Positions 1-7,601 of a stretch of 64,000 nucleotides of DNA are shown here, piece by piece. The notes below the pieces were generated by a model, which saw nothing but the letters and a program-made list of their open reading frames with translations, had not been told where the DNA came from and searched no databases. Each line of letters starts with the position of its first letter. Position 1 is the first letter of the stretch. Where the stretch lies: contig NZ_SNYN01000014.1 in assembly GCF_004363075.1 (NCBI RefSeq), forward strand, positions 39,552-103,551. Reading direction: 5' to 3'. Source of the stretch: Actinorugispora endophytica. GTDB lineage: Bacteria > Actinomycetota > Actinomycetes > Streptosporangiales > Streptosporangiaceae. Both the position numbers and the translations under genes were made by a program.

Positions 1-395
1 TTCCGGGCTCTGTCGGGTCGGGGTCCGCTCGGGGCCTGTGACGGCGGGCGGCGACGGCGGGTGGGACTGGAGGCCCGCGCGTATCCGCCGGACGTCCGTG
101 ACGCGGCGGGCAGGGAACCACTCCTGCCCTCGCTCGCGACGATCATGGGCTTTCCGCCCTTTCAGGATCCGAAACGGGCAGAAGGCTCAAGATCATCGAT
201 CGGCGTCCCCGAGATCCGCGTCTCCAGATACAGGACCTGGCCTCGAGCAGGAATCGTGATCACCTGGAATCCCGCCATGAGCACCGAACCAGGGCCTTAG
301 CCGCCAACTGCCAACACAGCTGGAGACTCGATGGAGCAGGCTGCTCCCGTCCCGAAGCCGTCACCCTGCCGCCTCGCCGTTCCGGCGGCGGGCCG
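1..395. other. left-edge region without a recognisable gene
   Basis: No reading frame here gives a protein with recognisable motifs, and the open frames on both strands look like GC-bias artefacts. The only structured element is the imperfect palindrome listed separately. The downstream end of a gene lying outside the window could reach into the first bases, but I see no support for one. Confidence 0.5.
136..200. repeat. palindromic element, family B copy 1
   Basis: This is an imperfect inverted repeat centred on GGATCC near 165-170. The left arm reads GATCATGGGCTTTCCGCCC. The right arm, reverse-complemented, reads GATCTTGAGCCTTCTGCCC. The layout (GATC, xTG, then a CTTTC-like core and a GCCC block) matches the cleaner copy at 7602-7667, so this is a dispersed element rather than a lone hairpin. 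It is not directly downstream of a visible gene. It could be a terminator for a gene off the left edge or a REP/MITE-like sequence. Confidence 0.55.
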
Positions 396-572
396 GTGAG
401 CGTCTGCCTCACCTCGTTCCCCGGGGTGGTGGAGAGCGTCGCGCCCGCGCGGCGGTTCGTCACCGGGGTCCTGCGGATCGCCCCCGGGGTCACCGTCCCC
501 GAGGCGTTCGTGGACCGGGCCGAGCTGATCACCTCGGAGCTGGCCGCCAACGCGGTGCCGCACACCCGGTCT
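396..572 (+). pseudogene. truncated ATP-binding regulator (HATPase_c_2/RsbW-like), N-terminal fragment
   Basis: The frame opening with GTG at 396 encodes about 57 residues typical of the start of actinomycete single-domain ATP-binding anti-sigma-like proteins. It has an FPG.xESVAxARRFV opening, a helix, and the N-box-like stretch LITSELAANAVPHTRS (family consensus SELxxNAxxH). Family members run to roughly 130-150 residues and need the later G-boxes for ATP binding. Here similarity stops exactly where a palindromic element begins (573), and the frame beyond it is meaningless. I therefore read it as a gene broken by, or decayed next to, the element. The match rests on memory of the family, not on a search. 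GTG may not be the original start; the true start could lie slightly upstream. Confidence 0.5.
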
Positions 573-646
573 CCCTCCGCTGATCTTGACCTTTCCGGGG
601 TCTCAACCGCTTCCCAGACCCCGAAAACGTCAAGATCGGCGGAGGG
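573..646. repeat. palindromic element, family A copy 1
   Basis: This is a near-perfect inverted repeat of about 31-bp arms. The left arm contains GATCTTGACCTTTCCGGGG and the right arm contains CCCCGAAAACGTCAAGATC. Outer ends CCCTCCGC and GCGGAGGG extend the pairing. The loop contains TCTCAACCGCTTC. The same unit occurs in opposite orientation at 3332-3403. It abuts the truncated ATP-binding gene fragment. Confidence 0.8.
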
Positions 647-765
647 AAAGCGAGGGGAAACGGACACCACGGACAACCGGGGAGCCACCCGCCCGCCTGC
701 TCATCCGAGGGCGGTGCTGAGGGCGGGGCGGTCGGTGCGGCCGTGCTCGCCGTCGAGCGCGCGAA

Positions 766-785
766 GGGCGGACCCCCGTCCGCTC
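766..785 (-). terminator. possible hairpin terminator after the DyP peroxidase gene
   Basis: GCGGAC and GTCCGC (768-783) form a short stem around a C-rich loop, just beyond the stop codon of the minus-strand peroxidase gene. There is no U-run, so intrinsic termination is uncertain. Confidence 0.3.
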
Positions 786-789
786 CCGG

Positions 790-2052
790 TCAGGCGTCGA
801 ACAGGGTCTCGCCGACGAAGCCGCCCTCCTCGCAGCCCGGGGGGATCGCGAAGACCGCCGACCCGATCGGGCTGATCCACTCGTTGAGCAGGTCGAGCTC
901 GTCCAGGCGCTTCTGGATGGGAACGAACTGGCGGTCCACGTCGGCCTGGAACGAGGCGAAGACGAGACCGGCGTCCTGGCCCTCGGACCCGGTGACGGGC
1001 AGGTCGTAGTTGTACGCGCGGCGGAAGATCCGTTCGGCGGGGTCGTCCGTTCGCGCCCGGCGGATGTGCGCGAACTCGGCGATCACCGGGAAGCCGAGCG
1101 GTGTGACGGCGTCGAAGTCGGGCTCGTCGTGCTCCCGGGAGCCCGTCAACGGGGCCCCGTCGGCCAGGCGGCGGCCGACCGACTCCTCCCGCCCCGACCG
1201 GTCGAGGCGGTCCCACTTGTCGAGGTCCATCGCGATCCGGCGGATGACCAGGCTCGTGCCGCCGCGCAGCCAGTCGGGGTTGCCGCCGCCGTCCCAGACG
1301 ATCCGCTCGAAGTCGTCGGTGCCCGGGGCCGTGTTGACGGTCCCGTCGACCTGCCCCATGAGGTTGCGCATCGTGGTCCCGGCGGCCTCCGAACCGCGGG
1401 CCCGCCGGAAGCCGGCCTGGACCCAGCGCACCGCGCCGAACGCCCGCACGTCCTTGGTCAGCATCCGGGTGGCGTGCGCGACGGTCAGGGGGTCGTCGGC
1501 GCAGACCTGCAGCAGCAGGTCGCCGTCGCTCCACTCGTCGCGCAGCCGGTCCACGGCGAACTCCGGCAGTGGCCGGAGCCAGGACGGCGCGGCGTCGGGG
1601 GCGACGCGCTCGACCAGGCCGGGACCGAACCCGAAGGTCACGGTCAGCCGGGCCGGGACGTAGGCGAGTTCGGGCTCCGAGTCGGCCAGCGCGGCGTCGC
1701 CCTGGGAGAGCTTCGCGACGTCGTCGGTCAGCAGCGTCAGCAGGCGGCGCGTCCTCTCCCGGTCGACGTCGGCGGCCAGGTCGAACGCGACGAAGTTCGC
1801 GTGCGCCTGCGGCGGGGTCTCGACCCCCGCCTGGTGGGGGCCGTGGAACGGGACGGTCTCGCCCCCGTCCGGCTCCTCGGGCGCGGGCGCGGGCGAGGGC
1901 GCGGGCGCGGGTGGCTCGCCCCGGCCGGCGAGCAGGTCCGCGCCCACCAGGGCGGACGCGCCGAGACCGGCGGCGGCGCCGCCGAGGAGGAGGTGCCGCC
2001 GACTGAACGGCGTCCGGGGTCTTTCCGCGCTGCCCTGCCGGTCGCCGTCCAT
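790..2052 (-). CDS. Tat-exported DyP-type haem peroxidase (EfeB/DtpA-like)
   Basis: The 420-residue protein begins with a twin-arginine signal (SRRHLLLGG at about residues 17-25, then a hydrophobic stretch), followed by a Pro/Ala-rich linker and a complete DyP-type peroxidase domain. Visible family marks are the GxxDG motif (GQVDGTVN), a later conserved His in a FPVIAEFAHIRRAR context that fits the proximal haem ligand, and the ending IPPGC.EGG. Members use H2O2 to oxidise substrates or handle haem. Known relatives sit either with EfeUO iron uptake or, as DtpA in Streptomyces lividans, with copper chaperones needed for maturation of a radical copper oxidase. The partner genes here are copper-binding, so the DtpA-like role is favoured. 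The ATG at 2052 overlaps the preceding stop codon by one base, indicating translational coupling as the third gene of the operon. Confidence 0.88.
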   Translation of the reverse strand: MDGDRQGSAERPRTPFSRRHLLLGGAAAGLGASALVGADLLAGRGEPPAPAPSPAPAPEEPDGGETVPFHGPHQAGVETPPQAHANFVAFDLAADVDRERTRRLLTLLTDDVAKLSQGDAALADSEPELAYVPARLTVTFGFGPGLVERVAPDAAPSWLRPLPEFAVDRLRDEWSDGDLLLQVCADDPLTVAHATRMLTKDVRAFGAVRWVQAGFRRARGSEAAGTTMRNLMGQVDGTVNTAPGTDDFERIVWDGGGNPDWLRGGTSLVIRRIAMDLDKWDRLDRSGREESVGRRLADGAPLTGSREHDEPDFDAVTPLGFPVIAEFAHIRRARTDDPAERIFRRAYNYDLPVTGSEGQDAGLVFASFQADVDRQFVPIQKRLDELDLLNEWISPIGSAVFAIPPGCEEGGFVGETLFDA

Positions 2053-2615
2053 CAGTGCTCCGCGTGGCCGTCGTCGTGGCCGTCACCGTGGCCGCCGTCG
2101 TAGTTCTCGTTGGCGCCCTCGTACGCCTTCACCGGCGCGGTGAACTCCGCCGTGGAGCCGTCGGAGAACTCCAGCGCCACCGCGACCTCGGTGCCCGGCT
2201 CCAGGTCCTTCTCCAGGGCCATCAGCATGATGTGGTCCGCGCCCGGTTCGAGGACGTGGGTCCCGCCCGCCGGGATGGTGAAGCCGCCCTCCTTCTCCCG
2301 CATGACCGAGTTGCCGTCGTCGCCGGTGACGACCTCGTGCAGCTCGACCATCCCCGCGCCCGAGGCGGTCGCCGAGACGACGGTGGCGTCGGTGCCGGAG
2401 GCGTTGCCGAGGATCCCGAAGGCGCCGGTCATGCCGTCGTCCTCGGTGGCGGCCTTGACCCAGGCGTCCTCCGCGCTGAACGACTCCGCGGCGGTGCCCG
2501 TGGCGTCCTCGGCGGCGGCCGGGGCCTCGGCGTCCGCGACAGGGCCGCCGCACCCGGTGAGGGCGATGGCGGCGGCCGCCGCCATCGCGGCGAACGCGGT
2601 CTTCGTGGTGCTCAT
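2052..2615 (-). CDS. PCuAC-family periplasmic copper chaperone, lipoprotein
   Basis: The 187-residue protein has a lipoprotein signal ending in the lipobox LTGC (Cys22), an Ala/Glu-rich linker and a PCuAC fold. The copper ligands are visible as H-E..x..M (ELHEVV...SVMREKEG) followed by HIMLM, matching the family pattern of His/Met ligands. The C-terminus adds a His-rich tail (HGDGHDDGHAEH) that could bind extra metal. Family members pass Cu(I) to Sco proteins or the CuA site of cytochrome oxidase; the streptomycete relative ECuC does this outside the membrane. A strong Shine-Dalgarno (GAGGAGAG) precedes ATG 2615. It lies 37 bp after the copC-like gene and overlaps the peroxidase gene by one base, so the three genes form an operon. 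Confidence 0.88.
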   Translation of the reverse strand: MSTTKTAFAAMAAAAAIALTGCGGPVADAEAPAAAEDATGTAAESFSAEDAWVKAATEDDGMTGAFGILGNASGTDATVVSATASGAGMVELHEVVTGDDGNSVMREKEGGFTIPAGGTHVLEPGADHIMLMALEKDLEPGTEVAVALEFSDGSTAEFTAPVKAYEGANENYDGGHGDGHDDGHAEH

Positions 2616-2652
2616 TCGAGTCTCTCCTCAGGCCGGACGCGGCCGGCCGTGG

Positions 2653-3300
2653 TCACTGGTCCTGGTGGTGGGGGGCGCGCCGGGAGCGCCGTCGGGCGGC
2701 GAACACGGCGACGCAGTAGACGCTCAGCCCCGTGGCCGCGCCCAGCAGGGCGAGGACGACGGTCCGGACGGGAAAGGACGTCTGGGAAGAGGCGGCCGCG
2801 TCGGCGGCCGGTGAGGGCGGGGGTGGCGCGGTCCCGCCGTCGGCCGTGGCCGGAGGAGGCCCGTCGGTCTCCTCGGGCACGTCGCCCGCGATGAAGTCGA
2901 AGGTCCCGCTGATGGGGTGCCCGTCGCCGGAGACGACCCGCCACCGCACGGTGTAGGCCCCGTCGGGCAGGTCCGGCGGCAGCCCCTGGACGACATCGGG
3001 GCCGTCGACGCGCGCCTCGCCCTCGGCGACCGGGGTGGATCCGCTGTCCAGCACGGTCACCGCCGCGCCGAGGTCGAGGACGTCGCCGCTGAAGGTCAGC
3101 GTGATGTCCTCCGGGGCGCTGTCGAGCCGCTCCCCGTCCTCCGGCGTCGACGCGATCAACTGGTCGTGCGCGGCCGCGGGCGAGCCCGCGAGCACGACAC
3201 CGCCCAGCGCCGCGCACCACACGGCCGCCGCTCCGGCCGCGAGCCGCAGGCCCGGACGGAGCCTCCGCCGGGGCCTTCTGTCTCCTCGCCAAACAGTCAC
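2653..3300 (-). CDS. CopC-domain copper resistance/trafficking protein
   Basis: The 215-residue protein starts at GTG 3300 with a basic N-region and signal peptide. The predicted mature N-terminus after SPAAA begins AHDQLIASTPEDGERLDSAP, the classical CopC start whose first His is a copper ligand. The central beta-sandwich retains DGAYTVRWRVVSGDGHPISGTFDF, with the GHP His that is the second common ligand. A Pro/Ala-rich linker and a C-terminal membrane helix (VVLALLGAATGLSVYCVAVF) followed by an Arg-rich tail anchor it. CopC proteins bind copper on the outer face of the membrane. It is the first gene of the operon with the PCuAC chaperone and peroxidase. The GTG start has only a weak Shine-Dalgarno, so a slightly different start is possible. 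Confidence 0.87.
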   Translation of the reverse strand: MTVWRGDRRPRRRLRPGLRLAAGAAAVWCAALGGVVLAGSPAAAHDQLIASTPEDGERLDSAPEDITLTFSGDVLDLGAAVTVLDSGSTPVAEGEARVDGPDVVQGLPPDLPDGAYTVRWRVVSGDGHPISGTFDFIAGDVPEETDGPPPATADGGTAPPPPSPAADAAASSQTSFPVRTVVLALLGAATGLSVYCVAVFAARRRSRRAPHHQDQ

Positions 3301-3331
3301 GCCTCAGAAGTCGGACGCGCACCCCGAGAAG

Positions 3332-3403
3332 TTCCCGGCGATCTTGACCTTTCCGGGGCCTCAGAAGCGGTTGAGACCCCGGAAAGGTCAAGATCACCAG
3401 GAA
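3332..3403. repeat. palindromic element, family A copy 2 (inverted relative to copy 1)
   Basis: The left arm GATCTTGACCTTTCCGGGG pairs with the right arm CCCCGGAAAGGTCAAGATC without mismatch in the core. The loop is the reverse complement of the loop in the copy at 573-646. It lies between two divergently transcribed genes, in both 5' regions, so it cannot serve as their terminator. This supports a mobile-repeat (REP/MITE-like) or regulatory nature. Confidence 0.8.
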
Positions 3404-3501
3404 AGGGGGGTAAGGGACACCGGAACCGCCCGAAGGCCGAAGGCGTCCCAACCGTTGTCACGCGTTCCGACGCGTTCTCTTCCGACTGACAGGGGACGGC
3501 C

Positions 3502-3984
3502 ATGAACTCCTCCGACCGCAGCGTCCGGATCTCGTTCGGGGGCGGGGGGAACCCCGGCGGGTTCGTCCTGGGGGTGTTCGGCCTGGTACTGCTGGTCCTC
3601 GGGGTGGTCTTCACGCTCGTGGGCGGCTCGGACTACTCCGACCACACCGGGCGGGCCGAGGCGGTCGTGGTGGAGAGGGAGGTCGACACCAGGCGGAGCT
3701 CGGACGGCCGGAGCAGGAGCGACGTCGACGTCTACGTCAGCTACGAGGTGGAGGGGACGCGGTTCGAACACGTCTCCCTCAGCGGTCTCGACCCGTCGGA
3801 CCACGACGAGGGGGAGCGGCTCACCGTCGCCTACCACCCGGACTCCCCGGAGTCTCCCGTCACGGTCGGGAGCACCGAGCCCGGGGCTTTCGATATCTTC
3901 CGGTACATCGGGATCGCCGCGGGGGTGGCCGGGCTCGCCTGTCTGGGCGGCGCCGCGGCCCTCTTCCTGCGCAAGCGGTCCTGA
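3502..3984 (+). CDS. DUF3592-like membrane protein
   Basis: The 160-residue protein has one N-terminal membrane helix (about residues 22-42, FVLGVFGLVLLVLGVVFTLV), an extracytoplasmic beta domain of about 80 residues and a second helix near residues 132-155 followed by a short basic tail (LRKRS). The middle domain has the DUF3592 pattern: a GRAEAVVVER strand, a YVSYEVEGTRFE strand and the closing LTVAYHPDSPESPVTVGS. The function of the family is unknown. A GGGGA Shine-Dalgarno lies ahead of ATG 3502. It is divergent from the copper operon and stands alone. Confidence 0.75.
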   Translation: MNSSDRSVRISFGGGGNPGGFVLGVFGLVLLVLGVVFTLVGGSDYSDHTGRAEAVVVEREVDTRRSSDGRSRSDVDVYVSYEVEGTRFEHVSLSGLDPSDHDEGERLTVAYHPDSPESPVTVGSTEPGAFDIFRYIGIAAGVAGLACLGGAAALFLRKRS

Positions 3985-4482
3985 ACAGCCTGGCAGCGAG
4001 TTCCGGTCAGGTTTACAACGGATGAGTAAGCGGCCGGATGTGGCCACTTCTGCCCCGACTTCACGGGCTCCGCAGCCCAGGAAAAGGTGGGATCGGTTTG
4101 TTCGCAGCGTGTTCGAATAATGACCGTACGGTCTGTAAGCGCAGTTCACCGGGCTTTTCCAGGAGAGCTTCCGAATCTGTCTCCAGCCAGGGCGCGCTGA
4201 TCGGACGGCTGATCCTCCTCTCCGCAAAACGCAGGCCATCCCGGTTTCGGATCGGTATGATCGCACGTGTCGGCGGGCAATCGCCTCTGTCCCCCAGCAG
4301 CCCCCCCGGCCCCCTGTCGGCTCCCTCCGACCACACGAACCGCTCCCGCGTTTCCGGGGCGCGCACGCACCGTACACGGACGGGTTCGAAGCAGCGATGA
4401 TCACAGCGCCTCTACCCCCAGAGGGCCGCGACGTGCTTCCGGCCTCGCCGTGCCCGGCCGCCCGATCCGACTCGGAGGTGTC
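3985..4482. other. intergenic region without a supported gene
   Basis: This ~500-bp gap is less GC-rich than its surroundings. Open frames in it lack ribosome-binding sites and recognisable motifs. It contains the perfect 12-bp palindrome listed separately. A TATGAT hexamer at 4256-4261 resembles a -10 box but has no clear -35 partner. It probably holds the promoter and leader of the gene at 4483. Confidence 0.5.
4122..4133. promoter_or_regulatory. candidate operator palindrome GACCGTACGGTC
   Basis: This is a perfect 12-bp inverted repeat in a non-coding gap, about 350 bp ahead of the gene at 4483. ACCGTACGGT-type palindromes are common operators of TetR-family repressors. No such regulator is encoded nearby, so the assignment is speculative. 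Confidence 0.35.
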
Positions 4483-5907
4483 ATGAGCGGCAACGGCACC
4501 CCGCCCCACGTCGAGGAGCGCGTGACCGTCGTCATCTCCCCGGACGAGATGAGCGCCGATGTCACCATCCAGGGCCAGACCCGGACGGTGCGCGGCGGCG
4601 ACGCCAAGGAGACCCGCAGGGCGGCCCTCGACCACGCCGCGGGGTACGCCACCCACATCGGCCGCCCGGTCATCATCGAGGCGCGCGACGCGTTCAGCGT
4701 CCAGCGGTTGCAGGCGCTGCCCGGAGGGGTCATCCGCGGCCTGACCGAGACCCCGCCCCCGAGTCGGCCCCGGAAGGCGCCGAAGCCGCGCGGCGGCGGC
4801 AGCGGCAGGCTCCCGGTGGTCATCACCGCGGTCGTGCTCGCGGTCGTGCTGGTCGCGGTCGTCGGGATCATCGTCGTCCGGTTCATGCCCGATTCCACGG
4901 CCGCCCAGGAGGAGACCGGGACCGAGGTCGAGACCGTCCCCTTCGACGCGCGGCCCGCGCCGGCGGGCTTCTCCGACGAGGCCATCTGGCGCATCCCGCT
5001 CTCCGAGGGCACCCGCCCGGCCGTCGCCGACGACGGCAGCAGGGTCGCCGTCATCGGTGCGGACGGGAAGCTCGCGGTCATCGGTGCGGACGGCCGACGC
5101 ACCTGGGAGGCCGACCTCCCTCTCCCCGTGGGCGACCTCCAGGGGCCGCTGAGGTTCGCGGCGGCCGAGGACGGCTTCCACGTCGTGGCCGTGGGTTCCG
5201 CAGGGCTGTGGATCTGGCCCGTCGAGGGAGGCGAACCCCAGGACTACGAGCTCTCGGAGGACGCCCAGGTGACCTTCGGAGGCAGCGGTCCCCTCGTCAC
5301 CACCGAGGACGGGGCGTCGCTGCCCGTGGACGGTGAACTCGTCCCGGTCGAGGCCCCCGACGACACGGGCGCCATGCTCGCCCACCAGTCCACGGTGCTC
5401 ATGGCCTCCGCCAACGACGCGTGGTTCTGGGCGCCGGCCGAGGGCGAGCCCGACAGGGTCGCCCCCGCCGAACCGGAGAACGCCGGAGACCTCGACAGGG
5501 TGATCACCGCTTCCGAGAACCACGTCGTCGTGCGGTGGGAGAGCGAGGAGGACGACCGCGTCATCCTCGCCGTCCACGACGCCGACGACGGCTCCGTCTT
5601 CTCGTCCACGGTGATCGCGGCCGGAGAGCTGGCGGACGCGCGCTGGATCGAAGGTCCGGACGTGGCCGCCTACGGGCCGATCGTGGTCGACCTGGGTTCC
5701 GGGGAGAACCGGGTGCTGCCCGGGTTCAGCCCGCTCAGCGCGGCCGGCGGCACGCTCTACGGTGAACTGGACGACGGCCAGGTGGCGGTCGGAGCCGACG
5801 GCGAACCCATCGAGATGGACCAGGACGCCGCCCGTCCGTGGGGCCTGCTGGACGGCCACGCGATCGTCCTGGCCGACAACGACCTCTATGCCCTTTCCCC
5901 CAACTGA
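4483..5907 (+). CDS. membrane-anchored beta-propeller/PQQ-like repeat protein
   Basis: The 474-residue protein starts at ATG 4483, chosen for the GGAGGTG Shine-Dalgarno; the longer upstream frame has none. Residues 1-85 form a small cytosolic domain (VTVVISPDEMSADVTIQGQTRT...) of unknown type. A Pro/Arg-rich linker leads to one membrane helix (about 110-133), and the remaining ~320 residues lie outside the cell. The outside part has repeated W/D/G strand units (DGSRVAVIGADGKLAVIGADGRRTWEAD, GLWIWPVEGGE, DAWFWAPAEGE) typical of quinoprotein- or WD-like beta-propellers. It contains almost no cysteine. Enzymatic activity is not indicated; a scaffold or sensor role is likelier. The next gene starts 25 bp downstream, so the two are probably co-transcribed. 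Confidence 0.65.
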   Translation: MSGNGTPPHVEERVTVVISPDEMSADVTIQGQTRTVRGGDAKETRRAALDHAAGYATHIGRPVIIEARDAFSVQRLQALPGGVIRGLTETPPPSRPRKAPKPRGGGSGRLPVVITAVVLAVVLVAVVGIIVVRFMPDSTAAQEETGTEVETVPFDARPAPAGFSDEAIWRIPLSEGTRPAVADDGSRVAVIGADGKLAVIGADGRRTWEADLPLPVGDLQGPLRFAAAEDGFHVVAVGSAGLWIWPVEGGEPQDYELSEDAQVTFGGSGPLVTTEDGASLPVDGELVPVEAPDDTGAMLAHQSTVLMASANDAWFWAPAEGEPDRVAPAEPENAGDLDRVITASENHVVVRWESEEDDRVILAVHDADDGSVFSSTVIAAGELADARWIEGPDVAAYGPIVVDLGSGENRVLPGFSPLSAAGGTLYGELDDGQVAVGADGEPIEMDQDAARPWGLLDGHAIVLADNDLYALSPN

Positions 5908-5932
5908 CCCCCGTTCAAAGAACAGGAGACAC

Positions 5933-6622
5933 ATGTCCTATACGGCACGTGCGATCGGCGTGACGGCCGCGGGCCTGCTGGCCTTCGGCTTCACGACGGC
6001 GCCGGCTATGGCCGACACGGTCGAGGAGGCGCCTGAGACGGCGCTGTCCGTGGAGCTCGTGGCCACCCTCGACCTTCCGATCGACCCGCCGATCGACCCG
6101 CCGGTGGACCCGCCCGTGGACCCGCCGGTGGACCCGCCGGTGGACCCGCCGGTGGACCCGCCGGTGGACCCGCCGGTGGACCCGCCGGTGGACCCGCCGG
6201 TGGACCCGCCGGTCGACCCGCCGGTCGACCCCCCGACGGACCCGCCGGTGGACCCGCCCACGGACCCGCCGGTGGACCCGCCCACGGACCCGCCGGGTGA
6301 CGGCGACGACGAGAACCCGCCCGTCGACCCGACTCCGCCTCCCGGCGGCGGTGGCGACGACCGTCCCGGTACCGGTGGCGACACCGATGGGGGCGGCGAC
6401 CGTCCCGCTGGCGACACCAACGGCGACGTCGACGACGCCGACAACGGCGACCGCGACGGCTCCTCCGACGACGGCGACGAGAGCGACGACGAGGCCGACG
6501 AGGAGCTGCCGGTCACCGGTATCGACCTCAGCGGCTTCGTGCTCGGTGCCTCGATCATCACCGGAATCGGCGCGGTGACGGTCTTCGCGACCAGCCGCCG
6601 CCCCATGCGGGTCCAGCAGTAG
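5933..6622 (+). CDS. LPVTG cell-wall protein with PVDPP stalk
   Basis: The 229-residue protein starts at ATG 5933 with an AGGAGA Shine-Dalgarno. It has a signal peptide (residues 1-27, ending APAMA), a stalk of about 18 consecutive four-residue Pro-Val-Asp-Pro units, an acidic Gly/Asp-rich segment, and a sorting signal: LPVTG at about residue 192, a hydrophobic helix and a basic tail (SRRPMRVQQ). Sortases cleave this motif and link the protein to peptidoglycan. No sortase gene lies in the window. There is no globular domain, so it is likely a spacer or wall-associated structural protein made together with the preceding propeller protein. A strong terminator follows. Confidence 0.75.
   Translation: MSYTARAIGVTAAGLLAFGFTTAPAMADTVEEAPETALSVELVATLDLPIDPPIDPPVDPPVDPPVDPPVDPPVDPPVDPPVDPPVDPPVDPPVDPPVDPPTDPPVDPPTDPPVDPPTDPPGDGDDENPPVDPTPPPGGGGDDRPGTGGDTDGGGDRPAGDTNGDVDDADNGDRDGSSDDGDESDDEADEELPVTGIDLSGFVLGASIITGIGAVTVFATSRRPMRVQQ
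6078..6293 (+). repeat. 12-bp tandem repeat encoding P-V/I/T-D-P
   Basis: There are about eighteen in-frame copies of a CCGGTGGACCCG-type unit with few synonymous changes. Late units alternate GTG/GTC with ACG (Val to Thr). Copy number is likely to vary between strains by slippage without breaking the frame. Confidence 0.85.
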
Positions 6623-6662
6623 CAGCACCGGATCCGGCCGGACGCGGTCGGAACGGGTGAAA

Positions 6663-6704
6663 GAGCCCCCTGCGCGCTTCGGTGCGCGGGGGGCTCCGCT
6701 TTTC
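6663..6704 (+). terminator. rho-independent terminator
   Basis: The stem GAGCCCCCTGCGCGC pairs with GTGCGCGGGGGGCTC (two G-T wobbles) around a short TTCG loop, followed by CGCTTTT. It lies 41 bp after the stop of the LPVTG gene. Confidence 0.9.
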
Positions 6705-6839
6705 CCGCTCCTCGTCCACTGCCGCCGTGATCAGGACGGCAGGGCGCGAAAGCGGGGGTGCGGTGTCGCTCCGTGTTGATATGGCTGCTCTTGGTTATCC
6801 TCGTGTTGTTCGATCGGACATCGTTGGGGAGTGCGTGGA

Positions 6840-7538
6840 ATGGCCGTCCTGAGCAGCGACTTCGTCGCGCGTGGTGCCGCAGTCCTCGTCGCGGTGGGGA
6901 GTGTCGCCGCGATCCAGGCCGGCGGGGTGGCGCTGGCGGGCGGGAGGCCCGAAGCCCCGCCGCCGTCCCCCTCCAAGCCCCCGCCGCCCGCTCCCGAGCT
7001 CTCCGTCGCCATCACCGACGCCCGCGACCAGATGGCCGTGGGAGAGGAGACCCGGTACATCGTCACCCTGCGCAACGAAGGCGAGAAACCGGTCAAGGAC
7101 ATCGTCCTGGCGCAGACGGCCCCCGTCCAGCTGGAGTTCCTGGCCGCCGACGAGAACGGCGAGATCCACGAGGGGACGGCCCTCTGGCGCGTCTCACTCG
7201 ACCCCGGCCAGGAGGCCACGCGGACGGTCACCGCCCGCCTGGACGAGGCCACCTCGGACCTGTGGCGCGTGGCGACCACCGTGTGCGCGGGGCGGGAGTC
7301 GGACCCGGCCCCGGTCGTGTGCGGCACCGACTCCAACCTGCTGCCCGCCGCCACCCAGGCGAGCACCGCGAACACGGGGTCCACCGGACTGCTCGCGCCG
7401 CTGCTCGCCGGTGCCGCGGGCATGGCCGCGGTCGTGCTGCTGGCGGCCGCCGGGGCCTTCCTCTTCGTCCTGCGCAGACGTAACCGCGAACGCCGCGCCC
7501 GGGCGATCCGGGTCCTGAGAGACCTCTCCGACCAGTAG
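6840..7538 (+). CDS. secreted/membrane-anchored DUF11-like (CARDB-like) protein
   Basis: The 232-residue protein starts at ATG 6840, with a GGGGAG ribosome-binding site eight bases upstream. An N-terminal signal (ARGAAVLVAVGSVAAIQAGGVALAGG) precedes a Pro-rich linker. A single Ig-like DUF11-type domain follows, with ELSVAITDARDQMAVGEETRYIVTLRNEGEKPVKDI near its start and DPGQEATRTVTARL near its end. It ends in a membrane helix (about residues 182-208) and a strongly basic cytosolic tail (RRRNRERRARAIRVLRDL). Such domains occur in actinomycete envelope proteins and bind other proteins or form spacers. No catalytic residues are apparent. It is monocistronic between a terminator and a convergent gene. 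Confidence 0.65.
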   Translation: MAVLSSDFVARGAAVLVAVGSVAAIQAGGVALAGGRPEAPPPSPSKPPPPAPELSVAITDARDQMAVGEETRYIVTLRNEGEKPVKDIVLAQTAPVQLEFLAADENGEIHEGTALWRVSLDPGQEATRTVTARLDEATSDLWRVATTVCAGRESDPAPVVCGTDSNLLPAATQASTANTGSTGLLAPLLAGAAGMAAVVLLAAAGAFLFVLRRRNRERRARAIRVLRDLSDQ

Positions 7539-7601
7539 GGACCGGCCAGGGCCCGCTAGGGAAGCTCCGGCTCGGAGGTGAATTCGGGCACCGGTGGTTT
7601 T

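Noticed and set aside
4038..4400. Small frames on both strands in the 3,985-4,482 gap
   Set aside because: No ribosome-binding site, no recognisable motif, and composition unlike coding sequence of this genome.
3394..5934. An 846-codon minus-strand frame opposite the DUF3592 and propeller genes
   Set aside because: Low-complexity translation without motifs; both plus-strand genes have ribosome-binding sites, membrane helices and recognisable domains.
6831..6839. GTG 6831 as the start of the DUF11-like gene
   Set aside because: The GGGGAG ribosome-binding site abuts this GTG but is eight bases before ATG 6840, which is the better start.
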